DNA from: CAZSDU01 sp964605775 | Lineage (GTDB): Bacteria; Bacteroidota; Bacteroidia; Bacteroidales; FEN-979 | Direction of reading: 5' to 3' | NCBI GenBank assembly: GCA_964605775.1 | Contig: CAZSDU010000002.1 | Coordinates: 124,001 to 188,000, forward strand | Length of the DNA: 64,000 nucleotides | In this document: positions 27,442 to 36,235 of the stretch, one piece after another | Layout of the letters: each line of letters starts with the position of its first letter | How positions within the stretch are numbered: position 1 is the first letter of the stretch | Translations under genes and position numbers: made by a program | Notes under the pieces: model-generated | Databases searched by the model: none | What the model saw: the letters and a program-made list of their open reading frames with translations, nothing else | Told to the model about the DNA's origin: nothing

Positions 27442-28910
27442 TGTTGTATCCTAATGATGAAAAAATGAAAATGAATGCGGAGGATGGTGTAAAAAGTCTT
27501 TATTCTGAGCTGTTGGGTTTCAATCCGGAGATTTGTATCCCGGTTCAGGCTTCGGGGTCATGCAGGCAGTATTTCCGGTTAGGGAGGTCCGGACATACGG
27601 TTATCGGGGCTTTTCATCAGGATGTCAGGGAGAACAGGGCTTTTTTATCTTTTTCGAAAAGTTTCCGTCGGGAGGGATTACCTGTACCCGAAATTCTTGC
27701 TGAAAGCAGCGGGGGTATGTGCTATCTCTTGCAGGATCTTGGGGATAAGACTTTATATGGCTTACTTCAGGAAAAACGTGGCAAGGATAAGTCTTTTCCT
27801 GAAGATATGATTCCGATCTATAAAATGATTTTGGAATGGCTTCCCCGTTTTCAGGGATCATCTGCCCCGGATTTTTCTCAGTGTTATCCAAGGGCTTCAT
27901 TTGATCGTCAATCCATGTTGTGGGATCTGAATTATTTTAAATACTATTATCTGAAACTCGCCGGAATTTCATTCGATGAACAGGCTTTGGAGGATGACTT
28001 TGAGTCCTTCACGTCCTTTCTGCTGGAAGCCCCTGCAGACTATTTCATGTACCGTGATTTTCAGTCGCGGAATATCATGCTTGTTGAAGGTCAGCCTTGG
28101 TTTATCGATTATCAGGGTGGAAGAAGGGGGGCGCTGCAATATGATGTCGCCTCTTTGCTATATGATGCCAAAGCCGACCTACCGGAAACCATCAGGGTGG
28201 AATTGCTGGAGTCTTACCTTGATTCATTATCGAGACTGATACCGGTGAAACGGGAAGAATACCTTAGGTATTTTCCGGGATTCGTGCTGATCAGGATATT
28301 TCAGGCGATGGGTGCCTATGGTTTCAGGGGGTATTATGAAAAAAAACCTCATTTTTTACAGAGTATTCCTTTTGCCCTGAATAATTTAAAAGTACTGATC
28401 AGGGAGAATCTGTTGAATGCATTTCCGGAACTTCAGCAGCTTATCCATAAGATGATTACGTCATCACACCTTCCCACCAATCTGCAACCGGAGATGTCTT
28501 CCGCGGGAGAAGAGATGCTGAGGGTAATGATCCATAGCTTCTCCTATAAGCATGCGACACCCCGTGATCCATCCCCAGACGGAGGAGGCTTCGTTTTTGA
28601 TTGCCGGGCACTTCCGAATCCGGGACGTGAGGATGCTTATAAATCTTTGAACGGGAAAGATCAGCCTGTCATTGATTTCTTACGACAGTCAGATCAGGTT
28701 CAGCACTTTTTGAAAAATGTGTTTTCCTTGATTGATCAAAGTGTCGAGAATTATCAGGAACGTCATTTTTCCAGACTGATGGTGAGCTTCGGATGTACAG
28801 GAGGACAACACCGTTCTGTTTATTGTGCGGAAGCGCTTGCCGGTCACCTGAAAAACCGACAGGGGTTAAGGGTAGATGTTAGCCATACTGAAATAACTGA
28901 AAAACCATGA
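27441..28910 (+). CDS. Amino-sugar kinase (AmgK-like) fused to RapZ C-terminal domain
   Basis: The 489-residue fusion has two parts. Residues about 30-335 are an aminoglycoside-phosphotransferase-fold kinase: YRDFQSRNIML as the catalytic loop (Tyr where His is usual) and FIDYQGGRRGALQYDVASLL as the metal-binding segment. This pattern matches AmgK-type MurNAc/GlcNAc anomeric kinases. Residues about 355-485 match the RapZ C-terminal domain: SFSYKH, FVFDCRALPNPG, and the diagnostic GCTGGQHRSV. In E. coli that domain senses glucosamine-6-phosphate. The start overlaps the addA-like stop (TGATG), and a MurU-like uridylyltransferase follows 4 bp after. The combination points to peptidoglycan-sugar salvage with built-in sensing, an inference from family and context. 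Confidence 0.82.
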   Translation: MLYPNDEKMKMNAEDGVKSLYSELLGFNPEICIPVQASGSCRQYFRLGRSGHTVIGAFHQDVRENRAFLSFSKSFRREGLPVPEILAESSGGMCYLLQDLGDKTLYGLLQEKRGKDKSFPEDMIPIYKMILEWLPRFQGSSAPDFSQCYPRASFDRQSMLWDLNYFKYYYLKLAGISFDEQALEDDFESFTSFLLEAPADYFMYRDFQSRNIMLVEGQPWFIDYQGGRRGALQYDVASLLYDAKADLPETIRVELLESYLDSLSRLIPVKREEYLRYFPGFVLIRIFQAMGAYGFRGYYEKKPHFLQSIPFALNNLKVLIRENLLNAFPELQQLIHKMITSSHLPTNLQPEMSSAGEEMLRVMIHSFSYKHATPRDPSPDGGGFVFDCRALPNPGREDAYKSLNGKDQPVIDFLRQSDQVQHFLKNVFSLIDQSVENYQERHFSRLMVSFGCTGGQHRSVYCAEALAGHLKNRQGLRVDVSHTEITEKP

Positions 28911-28914
28911 TCCA

Positions 28915-29610
28915 GTGAAAGCCCTTATTCTTGCCGCCGGACTCGGTACCAGGTTGCTTCCCTTGACAGAAAAATTGCCAAAAGCATTGATTGAAGTCAA
29001 GGGAAAGCCCTTGCTGGAGCATGCCCTGGATCACGTAAAAAGGAACGGGATAAAAGAAGTGATCGTCAATGTTCATCATTTTCCTGGAATGATCCTCGGT
29101 TTTCTAAAAGAACATAAGAATTTTGGCCTTGAGATTACGATCTCTGATGAATCAGATGAACTGCTAGAAACAGGCGGAGGAATGAAAAAAGCGGCATGGT
29201 TCTTCAATGACGGGCTTCCGTTTCTGGTCAGGAATGCTGATGTGCTGTCTGATCTTGACCTGATTGAATTGTTTCGTCATCATCAGCGGAATCCTGCCAT
29301 TGCAACGCTTGCTGTAAAGCAAAGGGATTCCTCCCGTTACTTTCTGTTTGATGAACAATTAAGGCTATCGGGCTGGGAAAACCGTAAGACTCTTGAAAGC
29401 ATTGTTACCCGTCAGTGCAGTTCATATCAGTCGCTTGCTTTCAGCGGAATACAAATGGTCGATCCGGCGATTTTTCCCCTGATCACTGAAATCGGAAGAT
29501 TTTCACTGACGGAACTTTACATCAGATTGTCGGGTAACCATACTATTTCTGGTTATCTGGATGAATCTTCCTTCTGGATGGATGGAGGTAAAATTAACCA
29601 CACCTATTGA
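28915..29610 (+). CDS. murU: Nucleotidyltransferase, MurNAc-1-phosphate uridylyltransferase-like
   Basis: The 231-residue enzyme has the sugar-nucleotidyltransferase signature LAAGLGTRLLPLTEKLPKAL at the N-terminus, ETGGGMKKA and the metal-binding Asp in VRNADVLSDLDL. It lacks any left-handed beta-helix acyltransferase domain, so it is a short form like MurU/RmlA-N rather than GlmU. Position directly after an AmgK-like kinase is the arrangement of the Pseudomonas recycling route, in which MurNAc is phosphorylated at C1 and then made into UDP-MurNAc. Start is GTG at 28915. An alternative would be another sugar-1-phosphate uridylyltransferase. Confidence 0.82.
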   Translation: MKALILAAGLGTRLLPLTEKLPKALIEVKGKPLLEHALDHVKRNGIKEVIVNVHHFPGMILGFLKEHKNFGLEITISDESDELLETGGGMKKAAWFFNDGLPFLVRNADVLSDLDLIELFRHHQRNPAIATLAVKQRDSSRYFLFDEQLRLSGWENRKTLESIVTRQCSSYQSLAFSGIQMVDPAIFPLITEIGRFSLTELYIRLSGNHTISGYLDESSFWMDGGKINHTY

Positions 29611-29612
29611 CC

Positions 29613-32462
29613 ATGGCCTCTTTTCTGGAAAAAACAGCGTTTCACCTCATCGACCGATATGGCTCGGATTTATCTGAGATATATATCGTTTTACCTAACC
29701 GCCGTGCAGGACTTTTCCTGAGGAAATTTTTTGCGCTGAGGATAAGCAAGCCTGTGTGGTCACCTCAGTTTTTTCCCATTGAGGATTTCATGACCTTGCT
29801 ATCCGGTCTGAAGGAAGCAGAACCGGTATTTTTGTTGTTGGAATTGTATGAAATTCATAAGTTGATAGAGCGGGAAGAAGCCCAGTCATTCGAGGAATTC
29901 CTTAGCTGGGGTCCCCAACTGATTGCCGATTTCAATGAAATAGACCGTCACCTGGCTGATGCCCGTTACTTATTCAGTTACCTTGACGAGGTCAGGGCGA
30001 TCAATTTATGGAATCCTGACCAGACACCGCTTTCTGAATTTCAGAAAAAATACCTGAAATTTTATCAGTCCTTATTTGAGTACTATACCAGACTGAGCGA
30101 ATGTCTCATCGCCCGTGGCGAGGGTTACCAGGGGCTAATTTTTCGTCAGGCCTGTCATCGCCTTTTTCAGCAATTGATCAAGCTACCCTGCAAGAAGATC
30201 ATATTTACCGGATTCAATGCGCTGACTGCTGCAGAAGAAAAGATCATGCAGCACTTTTATCAGGAGGGGAAAGCCGAATTACTCTTTGATGCAGACCATT
30301 ATTATGTTGATGCCAGAGAGCAGGAAGCCGGAGATTTTCTCAGAAAATGGTTTTCGCAATGGCCTTTGCAAGAAAAGAACTGGATCAGTAAGGATTACCT
30401 GAATGCAGGGAAAACCATTGAAATTATCGGAGTAGCCGACATTATTGGTCAAGTAAAATATTGCGGGGAGTTACTGTCGGAAAATGAATTTCTTACAGGA
30501 GAGCAGACCGCCATAGTATTGGCAGATGAAAAGCTCCTTTTGCCTTTGCTTAATTCACTTCCCGAGTCGGTGGAAAACCTGAATATCACCATGGGGCTTC
30601 CCCTGAAACAAACTCCTCTTGCTGATCTTCTCGATCTGGTTTTTCAGATGCATCTGCATGCTCCCGAAATAAGCCAGAACAAATCCGGCCTCGGCAGTTT
30701 TTACTACCGTGATGTGCTCAGCGTTCTTTTGCATCCCTATACTTCAAGGATTGCTGCCCGGCATACAGATGGGAATCAATTTATCATGGAAGACCTTTGT
30801 GCCCGGATCAATTCAGTGAAACAGGTTTTTTTCAGAAAATCGGATCTCCTGGGGAATGGATTATTTGACCTTGGTTTTTTTGATGCTTTTTTCAGTCCAT
30901 GGCAAGGATTTTCAGATGCCTTGCGTGATCTCCGAAAAGTGGTTGATCTGGTATTAAGTACGGTGAGTAGGGGCGACACCTTCCCTGTTGAAGCCGAATA
31001 TGCATATGCCCTGGCACGTCTTCTGCAACAGATGACCGAGATGCTGCGGCAATATCCTTTGAGTTTTTCCTGGCCAACATTGTATAAGTTTTTCAGGCAA
31101 CAGGTGGAAAGCACCACCCTGCCATTTTATGGTGAACCACTGAAGGGAATTCAAATCATGGGTATGCTGGAAACACGTACCCTGGATTTTGACCATGTCA
31201 TCCTTCTTTCCTGCAATGAAGGGAAGCTTCCATCAGCCAGGGCAATGCATTCATTCATTCCATTCGATATCAAAAGGGAATTTGGCCTTCCAACCTATAT
31301 CCATAAAGACGCCGTGTATTCCTATCATTTTTACCGGCTGCTGCAGAGGGCAAAAAAGGTTTGGCTTTTGTATTCCACAGATGCTGAACCTCTCGGCGGG
31401 GGTGAAAAGAGCCGGTTCTTACGGCAAATATGTCATGAACTTCCTTCCTACAACCCCTCGATCAGCATCAGGGAAAGAATACTGAATTCTCCTTTGCCAA
31501 AAGGGATGAATGCTCCTGTGATCGAAATCCGGAAAGATGGGAATGTACTTGAAATGTTGTTCAAGAAATCCGAAGTTGGATTTGCTCCGAGTTCCCTCAA
31601 TGCGTTCAGAAAATGCTCACTTCGGTTTTATTTCAGTGAGATCGCCGGATTGCGTGAACGGGAGACGACAACGGATGAGATTGACACCAGAACTCTTGGT
31701 AGTATTGTACATCAGGTATTGTATCAGTTCTATCTTCCATATCAAAATCAGGTATTATCGGAAAAGGATCTTACCGCCATGATGCGTATGACGGATGAAA
31801 ACGTCAGGACGGCCTTTACAAATTTCCTGGATGGTTCTGCCATCACTTATGGAAAAAATCTTTTACTCGTTCAGGTTGCTTCCATCATGATCAGGAATTT
31901 TCTGAAGACAGAGATCATGAGGATGAAAGCATTTTCAGATTCAGGCAGGTCGCTGACTGTAAAGTTTCTCGAACATCACCTCAGGAAAAATATTTCTGTT
32001 TGTTCAGAAAAAAAAATGATGGAGGTGGTGGTCAAAGGGGTGATTGACCGGATCGATCATGACGGCAGTGGATCAAGGGTATTGGATTACAAGACCGGAA
32101 TAAGCGAAAAAAAAGAGCTGATGATTTCTTCCTGGGAAGACCTGCTTCATGACCCTAAACTGGATAAGGGGTTTCAATTACTTACCTATGCCTGGCTACT
32201 GTCCGGAAGACAACCCAAGGCGGCAGTCTCAGCAGGGATTTTATCATTGAGGAAACCAGGTGACGGGGCCATGATGATTCAGGTTCCCGGCGAAAAAGAC
32301 GGGAAGCCGGTGGAAATACTTGGAGTAGGGGAATTAATGAATGTTGAGCATGTCCTGAAGAATCTGATCACGGAAATATTTGATATCAGCTTGCCCTTCA
32401 TTCAGACAGAAGATCGTGAGTGTTGCCGGTATTGTCCTTATATTAATATTTGCGGCCGCTGA
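29613..32462 (+). CDS. addB: PD-(D/E)XK nuclease, AddB-like
   Basis: The protein of about 949 residues starts at ATG 29613 (a TTG two codons before overlaps the previous stop). It has IYIVLPNRRAGLFLRKFF near the start, as in AddB inactivated-helicase domains. It ends in a nuclease core with GVIDRIDHDG and RVLDYKTG. The Cys pattern of the AddB iron-sulfur staple is complete: one Cys in FRKCSLRFYF before the nuclease motif, and C-x2-C-x5-C in ECCRYCPYINIC at the end. Together with the AddA-like gene it should form a RecBCD/AddAB-type break-processing enzyme. The 3' end overlaps the convergent Memo-AMMECR1 gene by 20 bp. Confidence 0.82.
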   Translation: MASFLEKTAFHLIDRYGSDLSEIYIVLPNRRAGLFLRKFFALRISKPVWSPQFFPIEDFMTLLSGLKEAEPVFLLLELYEIHKLIEREEAQSFEEFLSWGPQLIADFNEIDRHLADARYLFSYLDEVRAINLWNPDQTPLSEFQKKYLKFYQSLFEYYTRLSECLIARGEGYQGLIFRQACHRLFQQLIKLPCKKIIFTGFNALTAAEEKIMQHFYQEGKAELLFDADHYYVDAREQEAGDFLRKWFSQWPLQEKNWISKDYLNAGKTIEIIGVADIIGQVKYCGELLSENEFLTGEQTAIVLADEKLLLPLLNSLPESVENLNITMGLPLKQTPLADLLDLVFQMHLHAPEISQNKSGLGSFYYRDVLSVLLHPYTSRIAARHTDGNQFIMEDLCARINSVKQVFFRKSDLLGNGLFDLGFFDAFFSPWQGFSDALRDLRKVVDLVLSTVSRGDTFPVEAEYAYALARLLQQMTEMLRQYPLSFSWPTLYKFFRQQVESTTLPFYGEPLKGIQIMGMLETRTLDFDHVILLSCNEGKLPSARAMHSFIPFDIKREFGLPTYIHKDAVYSYHFYRLLQRAKKVWLLYSTDAEPLGGGEKSRFLRQICHELPSYNPSISIRERILNSPLPKGMNAPVIEIRKDGNVLEMLFKKSEVGFAPSSLNAFRKCSLRFYFSEIAGLRERETTTDEIDTRTLGSIVHQVLYQFYLPYQNQVLSEKDLTAMMRMTDENVRTAFTNFLDGSAITYGKNLLLVQVASIMIRNFLKTEIMRMKAFSDSGRSLTVKFLEHHLRKNISVCSEKKMMEVVVKGVIDRIDHDGSGSRVLDYKTGISEKKELMISSWEDLLHDPKLDKGFQLLTYAWLLSGRQPKAAVSAGILSLRKPGDGAMMIQVPGEKDGKPVEILGVGELMNVEHVLKNLITEIFDISLPFIQTEDRECCRYCPYINICGR

Positions 32463-33975
32463 AGTCGTGTTCAGAAAAAACACAGGCTTCATAAGTATAA
32501 ATTTCGGCTGTTTTCCATCCATCCCAACCTATCCCTGCTTTATCCCGGGCACAATGTCCGAGAAATTCTTCCTTGGTCCAACCTGTTTCAAGTGCAACCT
32601 GAGGCAGGAAAGTACCGGAATTCCAATTTTTTTTGAGGTAAATTCCATGTCGTCCGAGGATAATTTCATCGATCGATTTGATTTTCTGCATGGGAGAAAG
32701 CACGGAAATTTCGATTTCCAGTTGATCGACTTCTCCCGGAGAAACCGGGTCAAATCGGCTATCCTGGGTGGAGGAGGCGATGGTCATTTCCTGTATGATC
32801 CTGTAGAGTGGGATGTCAGCAGTAAAACGTCCGATACAACCCCGTAAATTTCCTTTTTCTTTTAGGGTAACAAAGGCCCCGGCGTGCATTTTTAATTTTT
32901 CAGTAAAGCCTGTGGTATCTATGTCCGCTTTCTTTCGCCCGGGGATATATGCTTTGAGTGTATTCCTTGCAATTTTGAGCAGGGCAAGCTTTTCAGCATT
33001 ATCCATTTGAAAAAGTCCCTTTGTTTTTTCATCCCATTGAAGGCTTTCCACCACTATGGACCAGTACCCTACCACCTGGGTTTTATCCCCGAATTTGGAG
33101 TCACCCGAATTCAGGTATTGTACCGGTTTATATTTGATCAGGGCATTGTCGGCAGTGATGTATAACAAGGTCATGGCGGATGTCCAGCCGCAGATATTGG
33201 TAGCCAGGTTGGGTATATTTTTACCCTTGTATTGTTCCATGACATTCTTCAGATTTTCCGGGAGGTTGGAAAGGATGGCGTCACAGGTTGCTTTATCGGC
33301 TATCTGGGCATCCTGATAGGACGGATAATGCGAAAAATCTGTACTGATTATAAACAGGTTTTTATCAGTAAAATAGGGTTTCAGGGCTGAAGCAATCAAG
33401 CTACAGGTTTGATCTGACTGAGTTCCCAGGAGAACCGGAACGATTTTAAAATCAGTTTTCATATGGAACTGAAGAAATGGAAGCTGGACTTCCAGGCTGT
33501 GCTCTCTTCGGTCGGCTTCCTGCTGAAAACTGAAAATTGCCTTATTTTCACGGATAAGCTGATGGGCGATATCCAGATTAACCTTAACCTTGCCAAGGGG
33601 TGTGATATAATCTCCCTGATTATAGATGGAGGCCCCGAAAAAACTGAACTGATGACTGGATGCAAGGATGAAGATATTATCGTATTTCCGGTTCGGGTCT
33701 ATTTGATTAAAGCTGCTGGCTGCCACTATCCCGGAATAGACATAGCCGGCATGGGGACTGATGATCGCCCTGACGTCTTCTGATTTTCCTGGCAGGGCTT
33801 TTGAAAAGAGGTCGGCAAGCGTGGCGCGGAGGCTAACCGAATCGGCCGGATAGAACTGACCGGCAACTGCCGGTTGCCGGTCAATCTTCGGGTTGTGACT
33901 TCCCTGGGAAGAGCATCCCTGACTGAAATTCATTGTAAAACCCATAAGCAACCCCCATGTAATAAGTTTCTGCAT
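32443..33975 (-). CDS. Memo-AMMECR1 fusion (AmmeMemoRadiSam proteins B and A), lipoprotein
   Basis: The 510-residue protein begins with a signal sequence and possible lipobox (MNFSQGC, Cys21), so it is probably exported and lipid-anchored. Residues about 32-310 are a Memo domain. The putative metal ligands are His75 (SPHAGY), His108 (ASSHQF), His216 (TDFSHY) and Cys262 (NICGW), as in human MEMO1. Residues about 325-505 are an AMMECR1 domain with the hallmark LRGCIG (377-382). The two domains are usually separate genes. Their joint occurrence with the radical SAM gene 2.3 kb away defines the AmmeMemoRadiSam system, whose substrate is unknown. It is divergent from the membrane protein at 34016, with a 40-bp gap. 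Confidence 0.88.
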   Translation of the reverse strand: MQKLITWGLLMGFTMNFSQGCSSQGSHNPKIDRQPAVAGQFYPADSVSLRATLADLFSKALPGKSEDVRAIISPHAGYVYSGIVAASSFNQIDPNRKYDNIFILASSHQFSFFGASIYNQGDYITPLGKVKVNLDIAHQLIRENKAIFSFQQEADRREHSLEVQLPFLQFHMKTDFKIVPVLLGTQSDQTCSLIASALKPYFTDKNLFIISTDFSHYPSYQDAQIADKATCDAILSNLPENLKNVMEQYKGKNIPNLATNICGWTSAMTLLYITADNALIKYKPVQYLNSGDSKFGDKTQVVGYWSIVVESLQWDEKTKGLFQMDNAEKLALLKIARNTLKAYIPGRKKADIDTTGFTEKLKMHAGAFVTLKEKGNLRGCIGRFTADIPLYRIIQEMTIASSTQDSRFDPVSPGEVDQLEIEISVLSPMQKIKSIDEIILGRHGIYLKKNWNSGTFLPQVALETGWTKEEFLGHCARDKAGIGWDGWKTAEIYTYEACVFSEHDFSGRKY

Positions 33976-33983
33976 AGTTTTAT

Positions 33984-33991
33984 TATCTTTG
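33984..33991 (+). promoter_or_regulatory. -7 promoter element for the spermidine-synthase-like gene
   Basis: TATCTTTG, 24 bases before the ATG at 34016, matches TAnnTTTG. It lies within the 40-bp divergent gap next to the Memo-AMMECR1 start, so regulation of both genes may be linked. No clear -33 TTTG is present. Confidence 0.45.
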
Positions 33992-34015
33992 AGAAATTCA
34001 GCATAAAGGTACTAA

Positions 34016-36139
34016 ATGCGCGATAAAATTGCAATCCGTTTTGCGCTTTTTGGTTTGGGTTTTCTTTCCATCGGCAGCCAGATCTATCTCATCCGGGAAC
34101 TATTTAATCTGTTTTATGGCAATGAACTCCTTGTGGGTTGTGTATTGTCGGAATGGATGCTGCTGACCGGATGTGGCGCCTACCTGGCAAGATTTTTTAA
34201 AAATACCGCCAGTCAAAAAGGTTTTCTGCTGATCCTTCTGTTAGCGTTGTCAGTATTGCCTGCAATCATGCTGGTGGCGATGGATATGGCAAAGGCATGG
34301 TTTTTTCCTTATGGAAGCATTGTGGATATATGGAAAATGAACTTGATGAGCATCCTTCTGCTGCTCCCCTTTTGTTTGATCAACGGATTGCTGTTTCCTT
34401 TGCTTAGCCGGCTGTTTGCTTCGGCTCAAAGGATCACCGCCTATTCCATTGAATCGATCGGAAGTATGTGTGCCGGGGCTCTTGTGAACCTTGTTTTTTT
34501 ATGGCTTTTCAGTACATGGCAGGGATTGACCATGATTATGGCTGTGACCTTGATCATGGTTCTGTTCTTTGCTTTTTTTTATCATAACCGTCGGCAGTTT
34601 ATCCTTGCATTATTTTTCTCAGCCATTTCCATTGGAATATTTTTTCTATTCGGTTATCAGGGCTTTTCTGATAACCTTCGCTTTCCTGATCAGCAAATTC
34701 TGTTCAACCGTAGCACCCCCTATGGTCAGGTGGTAATCACAGAAAACGAAAATCAGCTTAATATATATGAAAACGGCATACTGCTTTGCTCTTCAGGCAA
34801 TGAAATGCAAAATGAACAGAGCGTCCATTTTGCGATGATCCAGCATCCCTCACCAGTGAATATTCTTCAGGTTTCCGGGGGGTTTTCCGGTTCCACTTCA
34901 GAAATTCTGAAATACCATCCCTCCAGGATAGATTATGTGGAAATGAATCCTTCCCTGATCAGAATAGCTTCCCTGTTTTCTGAGGCCATAAAAGATTCCC
35001 GCATCCATACCCATCATATGGATGTCAGAAGGTTTATCCGTCAGGTTCCCATTCAATATGATGTAGTTCTGATGGATTTACCGGAACCCTCAACCCTTCA
35101 GGTTAACCGTTTGTATTCGGATGAGTTTTTCTCTGAGCTGAAAAAAAAGTTAAATCCAGGTGCAATCTTATCGCTCCCCCTGCCCGCAACCGGTGAGTAT
35201 GTCAGCGAGCATGCCGGGCGGCTGAATGCAAGTCTTTTTTACACTTTGCGAAAGTCGTTCAGGCATGTAATGATTGTTACTGTTGACCGTAATTATTTCC
35301 TTTGTTCCGATTCATTGCTTCAGATTGATATTCCAGCGCTGATTGTACAAAAAGGAATTCCTACGGTTTTTGTCAATCCCTATTACATGGATACCAGGCA
35401 AATCCGGGAAAGATCAGATAAACTTCAGGCTGGTTTACCACAGGATGTTTCCATTAACTATGATTTTCACCCGGTGACCATGGTTTATCATTTACTGTGG
35501 TCCTTGCAGATTTTTTCTGGCAAACCATTGCCCTTGATGATCATTTTTATGGTCATTGCATTTCTTGTCCTGATCAGTCTGAACCCCGTCAATGCAGGCC
35601 TGTTCACAGGTGGTTTTACCCTTGCATCGCTTGAAATGATACTGATCCTGGCCCTTCAGGTTTTTCTGGGATATATTTATCAATGGGTAGGGATGGTCAT
35701 TATGATCATCATGCTTGGTTTGGCAACGGGTGCAATCATCTCTCTGAAGATTACCCGGGTTCGTCTGCTGAAGACCTATCTGTTCCTGCAAATAATCCTG
35801 GCCGTTTTTTCCTTGGTCCTTACATTTTTCCTGCTTTGGATCAATCATTTATCTTTGGCTGAAGGAATGCTGCAGTTATTTTTATTTCTTTCAGCATTTC
35901 TGGTTTCCCTATTGGTTGGAGCAGAATATGGTCTTGCCCTGCAACTGAGTAGGTCCTCATCTGTTGATGCGGTGGCGAAAAATTATGCTGCAGACCTGTT
36001 TGGCGCTGCCTTGGGCGCTTTTCTGACGAGTGTTTTTCTTTTTCCCCTGCTCGGTCTGATCCCTACTGGATTCATTCTATTTTCTCTCAACATTTTTAGC
36101 TTGATACTCCTGTATTTCCATCGAAAAAAGCTGGGTTGA
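34016..36139 (+). CDS. Membrane-embedded spermidine-synthase-like protein
   Basis: The 707-residue protein has N-terminal membrane helices (about 7 segments, residues 5-215), a soluble Rossmann methyltransferase/aminopropyltransferase-like domain (about 225-470), and C-terminal helices (about 500-700). The soluble part keeps STPYGQVVI, IDYVEMNPSLIRIA and YDVVLMDLPEPSTLQVNRLYSDEFF, typical of fused-MFS/spermidine-synthase proteins. The usual GGGDGG is changed to SGGFSGST, which lacks the Asp, so polyamine synthesis is doubtful. It lies between the Memo-AMMECR1 fusion and the radical SAM enzyme, suggesting it works with them at the inner membrane. Confidence 0.8.
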   Translation: MRDKIAIRFALFGLGFLSIGSQIYLIRELFNLFYGNELLVGCVLSEWMLLTGCGAYLARFFKNTASQKGFLLILLLALSVLPAIMLVAMDMAKAWFFPYGSIVDIWKMNLMSILLLLPFCLINGLLFPLLSRLFASAQRITAYSIESIGSMCAGALVNLVFLWLFSTWQGLTMIMAVTLIMVLFFAFFYHNRRQFILALFFSAISIGIFFLFGYQGFSDNLRFPDQQILFNRSTPYGQVVITENENQLNIYENGILLCSSGNEMQNEQSVHFAMIQHPSPVNILQVSGGFSGSTSEILKYHPSRIDYVEMNPSLIRIASLFSEAIKDSRIHTHHMDVRRFIRQVPIQYDVVLMDLPEPSTLQVNRLYSDEFFSELKKKLNPGAILSLPLPATGEYVSEHAGRLNASLFYTLRKSFRHVMIVTVDRNYFLCSDSLLQIDIPALIVQKGIPTVFVNPYYMDTRQIRERSDKLQAGLPQDVSINYDFHPVTMVYHLLWSLQIFSGKPLPLMIIFMVIAFLVLISLNPVNAGLFTGGFTLASLEMILILALQVFLGYIYQWVGMVIMIIMLGLATGAIISLKITRVRLLKTYLFLQIILAVFSLVLTFFLLWINHLSLAEGMLQLFLFLSAFLVSLLVGAEYGLALQLSRSSSVDAVAKNYAADLFGAALGAFLTSVFLFPLLGLIPTGFILFSLNIFSLILLYFHRKKLG

Positions 36140-36159
36140 AGGAAGAGAAAGACGGCTGT

Positions 36160-36195
36160 TTTGGTTCAGGTTTTATCGGCAATTTATTATCTTTG
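36160..36195 (+). promoter_or_regulatory. Possible promoter of the radical SAM gene
   Basis: TTTG (36160-36163) and TATCTTTG (36188-36195) are separated by 24 bases, one more than the usual upper limit. The gene starts at 36236. Both boxes fit the Bacteroidetes consensus, but the spacing lowers confidence. Confidence 0.4.
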
Positions 36196-36235
36196 TAGAT
36201 GATCAAGCGGTAAGTCGCATTTCAAAAACAGATCA

